DNA of 64,000 nucleotides from Promethearchaeota archaeon (GTDB taxonomy: Archaea; Asgardarchaeota; Lokiarchaeia; Sigyniarchaeales; SOKP01): the NCBI GenBank assembly GCA_019058365.1, contig JAHPZE010000009.1, positions 1 to 64,000 of the forward strand. The letters are read 5' to 3'. A program made the translations under genes and the position numbers. Below, one piece after another: positions 18,009-26,175 of the stretch. The notes beneath the pieces were generated by a model. That model had not been told where the DNA came from. It ran no database searches and saw only the letters and a list, made by a program, of their open reading frames with translations. The first letter of the stretch is position 1; each line of letters begins with the position of its first letter.

Positions 18009-18515
18009 ATGGAAATCATAAATCGTGAATTAATTGATTTTAAAGAAAGAAAATTTCCAGAAGAAATCTGTTTTAGGCCAATAGGTATTATTCACACACC
18101 ATTCAAGAAACTTAAAGGCATCCCAATTCAATCATCAATGTCAGATATAAAAGGGATAATTGAGATTTTTCATGAATATCAATTAGGTCTAAAAGATCTT
18201 CAAGGATTTTCTCATCTTTACTGCTTATATTTTTTTGATATGGTAAAACTGCCTGTTCCTCTTCAGTCAAAACCTTTTTTAGATAATGAAGTGAAAGGAG
18301 TGTTCGCTATTCGAACACCATTCCGACCTAATCCTATTGGGCTTTCAATCCTCGAGATAAATGGGATTAAAGAGAATAAGATTGAAGTCAATAATGTTGA
18401 TATTTTAGATGAAACTCCTATACTGGATATAAAACCATATGCTTCACAATTTGATAATTTTAAAACAACTAAAATTGGCTGGCTCAAAGGGAAAATAAAG
18501 AAAAAAATTAGCTAA
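18009..18515 (+). CDS. trmO: tRNA (adenine37-N6)-methyltransferase TrmO
   Basis: A 168-residue TrmO/TsaA/YaeB protein. It starts PIGIIHTPFK, has the GIIEIFHEYQLGLKDLQGFSH beta-barrel segment, the AIRTPFRPNPIGLS signature and a DILDETPILDIKPY end. The family transfers a methyl from SAM to N6 of t6A37 in threonine tRNA, giving m6t6A. It is the last of three genes in the same direction (pepD, phosphoesterase, trmO). Confidence 0.92.
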   Translation: MEIINRELIDFKERKFPEEICFRPIGIIHTPFKKLKGIPIQSSMSDIKGIIEIFHEYQLGLKDLQGFSHLYCLYFFDMVKLPVPLQSKPFLDNEVKGVFAIRTPFRPNPIGLSILEINGIKENKIEVNNVDILDETPILDIKPYASQFDNFKTTKIGWLKGKIKKKIS

Positions 18516-18517
18516 TA

Positions 18518-19930
18518 TTAATTGTTAGTTAATTGTTCGTTCTTGTTTTTACGAAATCTCTTAGCTTGAATGGCAATGGTTTCAAGAAGTCTGCGTTGAT
18601 TTGTTGATATCCAAGGACCTTCACAATCTATCGCGGCATATGGAATATCACTTTTGTTTGCTAAAGGACGAATAATCGCTTGTGAGTTCATTGCTGGTTG
18701 ACAATTAAAAGTTCCTAAATTTATCAGACAATCATAAATACCTACCTTAATAGAATGCAAAAATCTTCCAGTTATTACTGGTGTTTCACTTAGACTATTT
18801 GAAGACACATATTTATTTCCCTCTTCAAAAAGATCAATAAAATCTATAAATGGGTCAAACATTAATCCTGATTTTTTCATAATTCTTTTGAAAATTTTAC
18901 ATTGTGAATTCAAGAAATTTAAAGCACTTCTATTTCGCTTTGCCCTGAAAGCATCCCTACGATCATTTTCATCTAAAGAATTAAATTCAAGTAATTGTTC
19001 ATCAAATTGTTCTTTTGGGGTGATAAATCCCTTTTTGAATCCGTATCTTATTGTACTTTCAGCTAAAATTAAACTCATAGACTCAACTATATCAACGACT
19101 TTCGTAATAATACCTCTCTCAAGAAAAAATTCTTCAATTGGATAATGATCAAACATTAAATTTAAACCCCCAAAAATTAATATTTTTGGGGTTTCCTCAA
19201 CTTTTGCTTTAAGAGGTATTTTTGAGATTTCTTTTGCCCATATTATTAAGCCAGTATTTAGTGATTTCGTTCCTTTCTTAATGTTATTAATAAAATCACT
19301 TGTTATATCTTCAAATAATTCCAAAGCTCTAATTTTGTTTTCAGCAACACAGTGTAAAGCATTTTTTGCTTCGATAATATATTGTCCTAAGATAAAATTA
19401 ATGTTCTCCCATGCTAATAGATCGCGATTCAACCCTAAATAATTATTAGTATATTTAGGGAAAGCACAAAAAATTACATTCTTAAAATTTAACCTTTTTG
19501 CAAAAGTATCCCAAAGAACGGGCCATGCTCCATTCTGACATGGACCGTGGTTATCTATTGGAGTTCGATATATGGTGATTTCATTTTCGTCTCTATTTTC
19601 ATTAAGATCCTTTAAAACTGCCCCTGCTATAGCAACACTAGCAAGGCATTCTCTTCCAGAACAGAATCTTTTAGCATATTGTAAAACTGATGCATCAGTT
19701 TCCTTGCTGATTCTAATATTACAATTATATTTTTTGAATAAATCTATTACAAGTCGTCTCCCATAAGGATTACGGGGTTCTGGGTCGACATATACTATTC
19801 TTGGATTGCTAAAGTCAATTTTTTGGTTATCGCTATCAATAATGTATTTATGATTTTCGGAAAATCGAGCTTGTCTTACAAAATTTTCTTTTTCAGTTTT
19901 AAGATTATTAGATTGGTTTATTTCGGTCAT
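18518..19930 (-). CDS. 2-hydroxyacyl-CoA dehydratase-related protein, COG3581-type half of a split system
   Basis: A 470-residue cysteine-containing protein. It has RFCSGRECLAS (near 115), the HGPCQNG motif and late GTFNCQPAMNSQAI and AAIDCEGPWIS segments. These match the C-terminal third of the roughly 1,400-residue bacterial BadF-DUF2229 proteins. It starts 35 bp after the gene for the ATPase-bearing part, and the summed lengths (974+470) equal the usual fused length. It probably carries the Fe-S cluster that takes electrons from the upstream activase. Substrate unknown. Confidence 0.8.
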   Translation of the reverse strand: MTEINQSNNLKTEKENFVRQARFSENHKYIIDSDNQKIDFSNPRIVYVDPEPRNPYGRRLVIDLFKKYNCNIRISKETDASVLQYAKRFCSGRECLASVAIAGAVLKDLNENRDENEITIYRTPIDNHGPCQNGAWPVLWDTFAKRLNFKNVIFCAFPKYTNNYLGLNRDLLAWENINFILGQYIIEAKNALHCVAENKIRALELFEDITSDFINNIKKGTKSLNTGLIIWAKEISKIPLKAKVEETPKILIFGGLNLMFDHYPIEEFFLERGIITKVVDIVESMSLILAESTIRYGFKKGFITPKEQFDEQLLEFNSLDENDRRDAFRAKRNRSALNFLNSQCKIFKRIMKKSGLMFDPFIDFIDLFEEGNKYVSSNSLSETPVITGRFLHSIKVGIYDCLINLGTFNCQPAMNSQAIIRPLANKSDIPYAAIDCEGPWISTNQRRLLETIAIQAKRFRKNKNEQLTNN

Positions 19931-19965
19931 TTTTTAGTCAGGTATGCTCTGATTTAATACATTTT

Positions 19966-22890
19966 TCAAATTTTTATTTTTTTTCGATGACGTTCTTCAA
20001 TAATATCCAGAAAAGCGCCCACCCGTGTTTCAAAACCAGCGTGGGCTGTATGAGAATCTATTTCAAGATAACAAAACGTGTGTCCTGCGAGTTGTTGTCG
20101 AAAATGGTGATACATAGTACCATCTGGGCCACAAGAAAAACAAGAAATGAAACATATGTATATGTTGGGGTACTTTTTTACATATTGAACCGCATTATTA
20201 ATCTCTTGAGTAAAATTCCATACATTTCTCTTATGTATAGCCCCATCATTTAAGGGTGGCAGCAAATCTGAAGGAATAGCATTATATCCTCTGCTAACAA
20301 TCTTACGAGGGAGTGCTATATTAACATTTGAAGGATATGCAACATAAGGTCTTCCCGCGATAATCACCGATGGTTTACGTAATAGATCTTTTATCATCTT
20401 TTTGCCAAATTCATCATATATTTTTCTGATCATTTTATAATGAGACAAGGCAATAAATCCTGCATTAATACCTACTTTAGTTTCTAACCCTAGCAAATTA
20501 GCAATTCGTCCAAACTCCTTCAAAGTCGTTTCGATAAGGTCTTCTGAGATAGCAATATGGGGTGTTAACATCTTTTCACCAATATTCTCAAAAGCTGCGC
20601 AGATTATATCTGGAATAGTTGTTGTAGAAGGACATGTATAACCATGAATGTAACCTTTTGGAACCTCCATTTCAATTACATGAGGTAAGAAAATATAATC
20701 AACATCACGATTAATAAGATCATTTACAGCTCCATGAACTAGTTCACAGGGATAGCATATAGGTGCTCTTGTTTTAGTATTACCAATTTTTGAAGGATTT
20801 GATAACACTACATTATAACCAAGCTCATTAATGAATTTAGTATATAATGGGAAGAGATTATGAGATGTTAAAGCCATAGGTAGCCCAATCGTACCAAGAG
20901 GATTCTTTAAAGGACGAGACCCAAATTCATCAAATATCATTTTGTTTCTAAATTCAACAAGATCATGACCTTCTTTTAATTTAACACCTTTTTGGCGTAA
21001 TAATTTATATTTAGAGCATAAACCACCAAATGGATAGACTTTACCTCTTATTGCAATTTTTTGAATTTCACAATTATTTTCACAGGCTTTACATCTAAAA
21101 GTATCTTTAACTTGTATTTCCCCTTTTATAAGACTTTCTAGCTTATATTTTTGTTCGGAGATAATTTTATTTTGTAAAAGATCTCTGGTCATAAGAGCAG
21201 TACCTACAGCTCCCATAAGTTCAGGATGTGCTGGTACAACAACATTTCGTTGTGAACGAGCTGCTATAGCTAATGCAACAGACTTATTGAGTGCAACACC
21301 CCCAAGAAAAAGTAAATTTTCACCTATTTGACGGGGACCTACAATTCGTGAAATATAATTATCAGCAATAGAATAAACTAAACCAGCAACAACATCTTCC
21401 GGATTTGCTCCTTGTTGAAGGGCGTTCCTTAAATCAGTATTGATAAATGCGGCACATCGTTCTCCAAATGCTATTGGATGAGCGCTTTTTAAAGCAAAAT
21501 CACTAATTTCTTCGACAGTTATCCCCATATCCACTGATGCAGATTCTTCAAGAAAACTTCCAGTTCCAGCTGAACAGCCTTCATTCATTGCATAATCAAT
21601 CGGGACACCTTTTAAAAACGAGATGAATTTTGAATCCTGACCTCCTATTTCAAATACGGTATCTACATTCGGAAGTTCTTCAGTGGCAGCTCTTGCATGT
21701 GCTAATATCTCATTAAAACTTCGACAATTATTTAAATAAACTGATACCATTTCTCTAGCTGAACCTGTGACCCCACATTGAATGATATTTATAGAATTTT
21801 CTCCAATTTGTTCCATAAGTTCATTTAGACAATGCTTAGTAGCTAATATTGGATTACCTAATGTTCGTAAATAAATACTTGCACCAATTGAATCGTCATT
21901 TGCATTAAATAACACAGCTTTTGTTGTAGTAGAACCTGCATCAATTCCGAGTATATATTTTTCTCCAGCTTCTATTTTCAATTTATTATCAGTACTTATA
22001 CGGTAATCTAAAAGAATTTCTGCTCTCTTGAGAGATTCATGAGTTTCAAATTCAACTTTCGAGGATTTAAACCTCTGATCATTTGTGATAAAGGATTCTG
22101 ATAACTCAGATGCAAATATTGATGCTCCAAATACTTCAAGATAAGGACTTTCAGGCAACATTTTAATTTCTGAATCCCTAAGAAAACTTGATAGATTCTC
22201 AATGAAGACTTTATTTAATGCAACTCCACCTGATATCACGATTAACCTTGTAGGCCATTGAGCGGATTCTATCATTTCACTAACTTTTCTTGCCAAATCA
22301 TAGATTAAAGTCTTTACTATATCTTCAGGTTTACATTCACCCTTATTGAGTTTATGAGTGGCATCGGATTTACAGTGAACAGAGCATCTTGTTGCCAATT
22401 GAGTGAAATTTCCTTTTAAGCTAGCTTCAATTCCTTCCTCGATAGACAATCCCATTCTTTGAAGTTGTTGGACAATGAATTCACCCGTACCAGCAGCACA
22501 TTTTGAGGTTGAAATAATGTTTTTTACAATACCATTTTTCATTGGATATACACTAAAAGTTTCTCCACCAAGTGAGAGGAGAATATCTGGCTTTAGATTA
22601 TAGAAGGATAATGCCTTTTCTAAGCATTCTACCTCTGAAATATATGGTAAATTAAGAAAAAAACTTGTAGCTTGACCAGTTATTACGATATTTGATTTAT
22701 TATCTACATTATATCGATCAAATATTTTTTTTATCTTTTCTCTCGGAGAACCCTCATGTCGTACAACCTCACTTAATATATGACCATTCTCCATTCTACG
22801 AACCCATTTTACTGAAACTGCACCAATCTCCAAGCCTTCAAAATATTGGATATTTTGTTTATTTATTCCAGAAAGACTCTCATTCAACAT
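19966..22890 (-). CDS. Large activase: two BadF ATPase domains plus COG3580 domain
   Basis: A 974-residue protein. ATPase domain 1 (about 10-290) has cluster Cys in SKCAAGTGEF and ATRCSVHC. Domain 2 (about 310-580) has GIDAGSTTTKA, EIGGQDSKF, EGCSAGTGSF and GERCAAF. A cysteine knuckle (CKACENNC) follows near 640. The COG3580/DUF2229 region (about 660-974) has ICYPCELVHG, CFSCGPDGTM and a final AHAGFETRVGAF. It couples ATP hydrolysis to low-potential electron transfer. In many bacteria it is fused to the COG3581 part, here encoded next door. Confidence 0.88.
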   Translation of the reverse strand: MLNESLSGINKQNIQYFEGLEIGAVSVKWVRRMENGHILSEVVRHEGSPREKIKKIFDRYNVDNKSNIVITGQATSFFLNLPYISEVECLEKALSFYNLKPDILLSLGGETFSVYPMKNGIVKNIISTSKCAAGTGEFIVQQLQRMGLSIEEGIEASLKGNFTQLATRCSVHCKSDATHKLNKGECKPEDIVKTLIYDLARKVSEMIESAQWPTRLIVISGGVALNKVFIENLSSFLRDSEIKMLPESPYLEVFGASIFASELSESFITNDQRFKSSKVEFETHESLKRAEILLDYRISTDNKLKIEAGEKYILGIDAGSTTTKAVLFNANDDSIGASIYLRTLGNPILATKHCLNELMEQIGENSINIIQCGVTGSAREMVSVYLNNCRSFNEILAHARAATEELPNVDTVFEIGGQDSKFISFLKGVPIDYAMNEGCSAGTGSFLEESASVDMGITVEEISDFALKSAHPIAFGERCAAFINTDLRNALQQGANPEDVVAGLVYSIADNYISRIVGPRQIGENLLFLGGVALNKSVALAIAARSQRNVVVPAHPELMGAVGTALMTRDLLQNKIISEQKYKLESLIKGEIQVKDTFRCKACENNCEIQKIAIRGKVYPFGGLCSKYKLLRQKGVKLKEGHDLVEFRNKMIFDEFGSRPLKNPLGTIGLPMALTSHNLFPLYTKFINELGYNVVLSNPSKIGNTKTRAPICYPCELVHGAVNDLINRDVDYIFLPHVIEMEVPKGYIHGYTCPSTTTIPDIICAAFENIGEKMLTPHIAISEDLIETTLKEFGRIANLLGLETKVGINAGFIALSHYKMIRKIYDEFGKKMIKDLLRKPSVIIAGRPYVAYPSNVNIALPRKIVSRGYNAIPSDLLPPLNDGAIHKRNVWNFTQEINNAVQYVKKYPNIYICFISCFSCGPDGTMYHHFRQQLAGHTFCYLEIDSHTAHAGFETRVGAFLDIIEERHRKKIKI

Positions 22891-23199
22891 TCCGCATCAG
22901 CCGCATAATTTCAATAATGAAAATTTTACTTAGATATAGATTGATTTAAATAAATAAAGTAAAAAAATTATAGACATATATTTAAATATTATACCACAAA
23001 AAATAAGATTACTGATATTATTCCTTTAAGCTCATTAAATAATTGGCAAATACCAACTATTAGATAAATGCGGAATTTTTACCAGTAAACAATTTTTAAG
23101 CAAGATTAGTTATTAAAAAAGTTATTACTTTTTAATAAAAAAAATGAATGAAGGTTTATTCAATTAAAAAAGTGAGAAAACAATTAAAATCTTAAAGGT
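22891..23199. other. Intergenic region with a terminator-like hairpin
   Basis: 309 bp between two minus-strand genes. It holds the promoter side of the large activase gene and one A/T-rich hairpin at 23110-23138. I see no gene in it. Confidence 0.55.
23110..23138 (-). terminator. A/T-rich stem-loop after the COG3580 gene
   Basis: TTATTAAAAAAG, a 6-nt loop and CTTTTTAATAA form an 11-12 bp stem of almost only A:T pairs. It lies about 60 bp after the stop of the minus-strand gene ending at 23200. A weak terminator or processing site is possible; AT-rich background makes this uncertain. Confidence 0.3.
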
Positions 23200-24258
23200 T
23201 TATAAAGTTTTAATTGCAGTAATTTTTTTTGAATCCATTTCTAATTTCTTTTTCTTCCTTCTAACCATTTCAACAAAGCTTTCCACTCTTGTTAAAAGAC
23301 CTGCTTCTCCACTATGTTCATCCATTGTTATTTCAAGAAAAGGCAACCCCACAACCCTCATATCTCGCATGACTAATTCAGAGATGAGGCTATCTGGACC
23401 ACAAGCAAAACTTATAAGGAAAATAACTCCATCAATCTCGCCACGACCCTTAGTGAGAAAATATCTAATTGATTGCATTATTTCCTCTTCATGTCTCCAA
23501 TAATTTCTAAGACGTTTATTTATAATCACTGGTTCTTTGAATAGTGATTCTGGTAAATTTTCAATTGTTATAACTTCAACCCCTTGATCTTGTAGTTTTT
23601 TCTGGAAATCTAAATTAATAAAAGTATCGAAAATATTATAAGCATGCCCTAAAAGTAAGAATTTAATGTCACCCTTGTGCGTTCTCTTAGGTAAGGTAAA
23701 TGGACGATCTCTTTCCACTAACCGTAATGCGTGATTGACTGGAGCTCCATCTCGTAAAAATTTATGATATTCATCAAAATATTTTTGAGCCTCTCTATAT
23801 GCATTTAAAGATTGATTTTGAGTTCTCCCTAATTCATTTCCAAGCTCGATTGCGGATGTCGCTATTGGAAACTCCTTTACATTCACTTCAAAATTTAATA
23901 TCTTTGGCACTTCTGGTAAAATTTTGATAATATCTGGGAGCGATAAGGATTTAGGGCAGAAATAAGCATCTTTTATTTCTGCTACATATCTTGGAACAAA
24001 GATATAGTCCAAATCAGGATGTTCTCGAACTAATTTCAACACTTGACCATAATATATCTTTACAGGAATACAGAGTTCTCCAAATCCGTGTGTTACCCCT
24101 TCCTCAACTATCTTCTTATTAGTTGGTGGACTTAAAATGATCTCAACATCTAATTCTTCAAGTAATTTTTTCCAAAATGGAAAATACCTATAAAAATGAA
24201 GAGCTCTCGGAATTCCAACTTTTATTTTTTTTTTGCTTGGTTGCTCACGTGTTTCCAT
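23200..24258 (-). CDS. COG3580/DUF2229-type dehydratase-related protein
   Basis: A 352-residue protein: KVGIPRALHFYRYFPFWKKL, then HGFGELCIPVKIYYGQV, DAYFCPKSLSLPDI, SFACGPDSLISE and EITMDEHSGEAGLLTRVESF. It parallels the C-terminal COG3580 part of the 974-residue activase and the 396-residue protein. Conserved cysteines imply an Fe-S cluster. It lies 20 bp after the tandem acyltransferase gene, so the two form an operon. It has no activase of its own nearby and may use those encoded at 9188 or 19966. Confidence 0.82.
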   Translation of the reverse strand: METREQPSKKKIKVGIPRALHFYRYFPFWKKLLEELDVEIILSPPTNKKIVEEGVTHGFGELCIPVKIYYGQVLKLVREHPDLDYIFVPRYVAEIKDAYFCPKSLSLPDIIKILPEVPKILNFEVNVKEFPIATSAIELGNELGRTQNQSLNAYREAQKYFDEYHKFLRDGAPVNHALRLVERDRPFTLPKRTHKGDIKFLLLGHAYNIFDTFINLDFQKKLQDQGVEVITIENLPESLFKEPVIINKRLRNYWRHEEEIMQSIRYFLTKGRGEIDGVIFLISFACGPDSLISELVMRDMRVVGLPFLEITMDEHSGEAGLLTRVESFVEMVRRKKKKLEMDSKKITAIKTL

Positions 24259-24278
24259 TTATTTAGTTCCTCAATAAC

Positions 24279-25946
24279 TCATGCATCAGGGGTGTCATAC
24301 AGAAGTAAATCTCTGATCTGATCCATCATCTTTTCTGTTAATCTCTTAAGTTCATCGTAATCCGGCATTGGCTTACCCCAATACTTTTGATGATCCATGA
24401 ATGGGGGACCGCATTTGAGAATTTGGCCTTTATAAAACTTCAACATTTTCGCATGTTTAGGATAGGTGGCTTCTGTTCCCGTTATACCAATTGGGATAAT
24501 AGGTACTTGTGTTTCGATGGCCAATCGCATAGGACCAGTATGACCTTCTAAAAGCTGACCATGTCCAAGATTGGTAGTTCCTTCGGGGTATGTACAAACT
24601 ACTTCACCCTGCTCAAGAAGTTCTTTTGCATAAATGTAAGCGTCAACATCGTGTTCTCCTCGTTTTAAAGGGAACGCATGATGATTTCTAACCCAAGCAT
24701 TAACAAGTGGAATTTTAAATAGCGATTGTTTTGCCATCTGATACATTACACGTCGGGGTTCATGATGCATCATAGCTGCTGCCAGTATAAGTACATCCCA
24801 TTCAGAATTATGACTAGGACAAATAAGCGCAGCTCCTTCTGCTGGAATATATTTATCAAAATCAATTACTCTATATGGCATCATGAGATCTGACCAATTA
24901 CATACTAAATCTCCTGAGAAAGCTTGCACTGTGTTTTGAAATTTCTTCCTTACTCCAAACTCCTCTAAACTTCTTAAAAGAGCGTACCAAGAATCATCAA
25001 TGAGATTAAGAATACCTTTTCCTTGATCTTTCAAATAACTCATGAAATTAAATTTAGATTCCTTTTCAACTTTTTCGGGTGAACCAATTGAGAGTTCTTC
25101 AACCTTTTCTTTTCCATAGATATTTTCACGTAATTCCCAGACTGTAGTTCTCAACTCATCAGTCAATCTTCTTATATCTTCATATGAGATTGTATTAATA
25201 TCATAATCAGAATAATAAATTGGATCGCCAACACGTACTTTTACTTGAGTTGGTTTCATTACTAGGTTACCTTTAGGTAGAGCATTTCTCGAGCCAATTA
25301 CAGCCATCGGTACAATTGGTACTTGCATCTCAATAGCAAGCCTTACAGCTCCAGTTTTAAATTCCCCTAAAGTTCCATCTTTTGACCTTGTGGCTTCAGG
25401 GAATATCCCTACCCATTCACCTCCCAGGATCACTTCCTTCGCTTTTTCCCATCCTCGTTCGGGGTTTTCACGATCGACTTTAAACGCTCCAAGATTATTG
25501 AAAAGCGTCCTTACAATAGGCGTCTTAAAGTTATCCAATTTACTCATATAGCGAATTCTTCTATGACAAGCAGCTCCATAGAAGAATGGGTCTATATGTG
25601 ACTCGTGATTGCCTACCAGAATACCCGGACCCCATTCTGGAAAAATGTTCCCTTTCGGATACTCTGCTTTGAAGTTCCAGAATGTACGAGCAGCCCATTT
25701 AATGTAAATATAAGCAGCCCACCACTGTAAACGTCCTTCAATCTGTTTTAGGTCTAAACGTTTTATAATGTATCGATATAAATCGTTGAGTGGGTCGATT
25801 GGGTTATATTTTAAAATCTTATATGTCCAATCCTGATGTCGCTTTTCATATTTTAACTCTTCATGCATTTTCTCTTCAATACTCTTCTTGAGGTCGATAT
25901 CTCGGGCGATGTCCATACCTTTCTTCTCTACTTTTTCGAGTTCCAT
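24279..25946 (-). CDS. Tandem PlsC-type acyltransferase (two LPLAT domains)
   Basis: About 555 residues with two complete 1-acylglycerol-3-phosphate acyltransferase-like domains. Domain 1 (about 90-270): GNHESHIDPF (HX4D) and GIFPEATRSKDG. Domain 2 (about 370-540): CPSHNSEWDVL (HX4D) and CTYPEGTTNLGHG, with IPIGITGTEA. Both keep the His-Asp pair. The family esterifies glycerol phosphate lipids with acyl-CoA or acyl-ACP at the membrane. ATG 25946 is preferred (GTGAT element 4 nt upstream); GTG 25955 is in frame. Co-transcribed with the COG3580 gene. Confidence 0.88.
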   Translation of the reverse strand: MELEKVEKKGMDIARDIDLKKSIEEKMHEELKYEKRHQDWTYKILKYNPIDPLNDLYRYIIKRLDLKQIEGRLQWWAAYIYIKWAARTFWNFKAEYPKGNIFPEWGPGILVGNHESHIDPFFYGAACHRRIRYMSKLDNFKTPIVRTLFNNLGAFKVDRENPERGWEKAKEVILGGEWVGIFPEATRSKDGTLGEFKTGAVRLAIEMQVPIVPMAVIGSRNALPKGNLVMKPTQVKVRVGDPIYYSDYDINTISYEDIRRLTDELRTTVWELRENIYGKEKVEELSIGSPEKVEKESKFNFMSYLKDQGKGILNLIDDSWYALLRSLEEFGVRKKFQNTVQAFSGDLVCNWSDLMMPYRVIDFDKYIPAEGAALICPSHNSEWDVLILAAAMMHHEPRRVMYQMAKQSLFKIPLVNAWVRNHHAFPLKRGEHDVDAYIYAKELLEQGEVVCTYPEGTTNLGHGQLLEGHTGPMRLAIETQVPIIPIGITGTEATYPKHAKMLKFYKGQILKCGPPFMDHQKYWGKPMPDYDELKRLTEKMMDQIRDLLLYDTPDA

Positions 25947-26175
25947 ACTAATCACTCACGAATTATTAAAAATAGTATTAAATTTTAATAAAATTCAATA
26001 TTTTCAGCTGAATTATATCTTTACTTAAATACATATTGATATAAAAAATTATTGGTCGAAGTAATACTCAAAAAAGTATGATTAAAGATTTTGATTTGTA
26101 CTCTTGAATATTTACATCTTTCAATATTACATACAAAAGAGAATAATGAAAAAAAAAAAGAAAATATTATATGTT

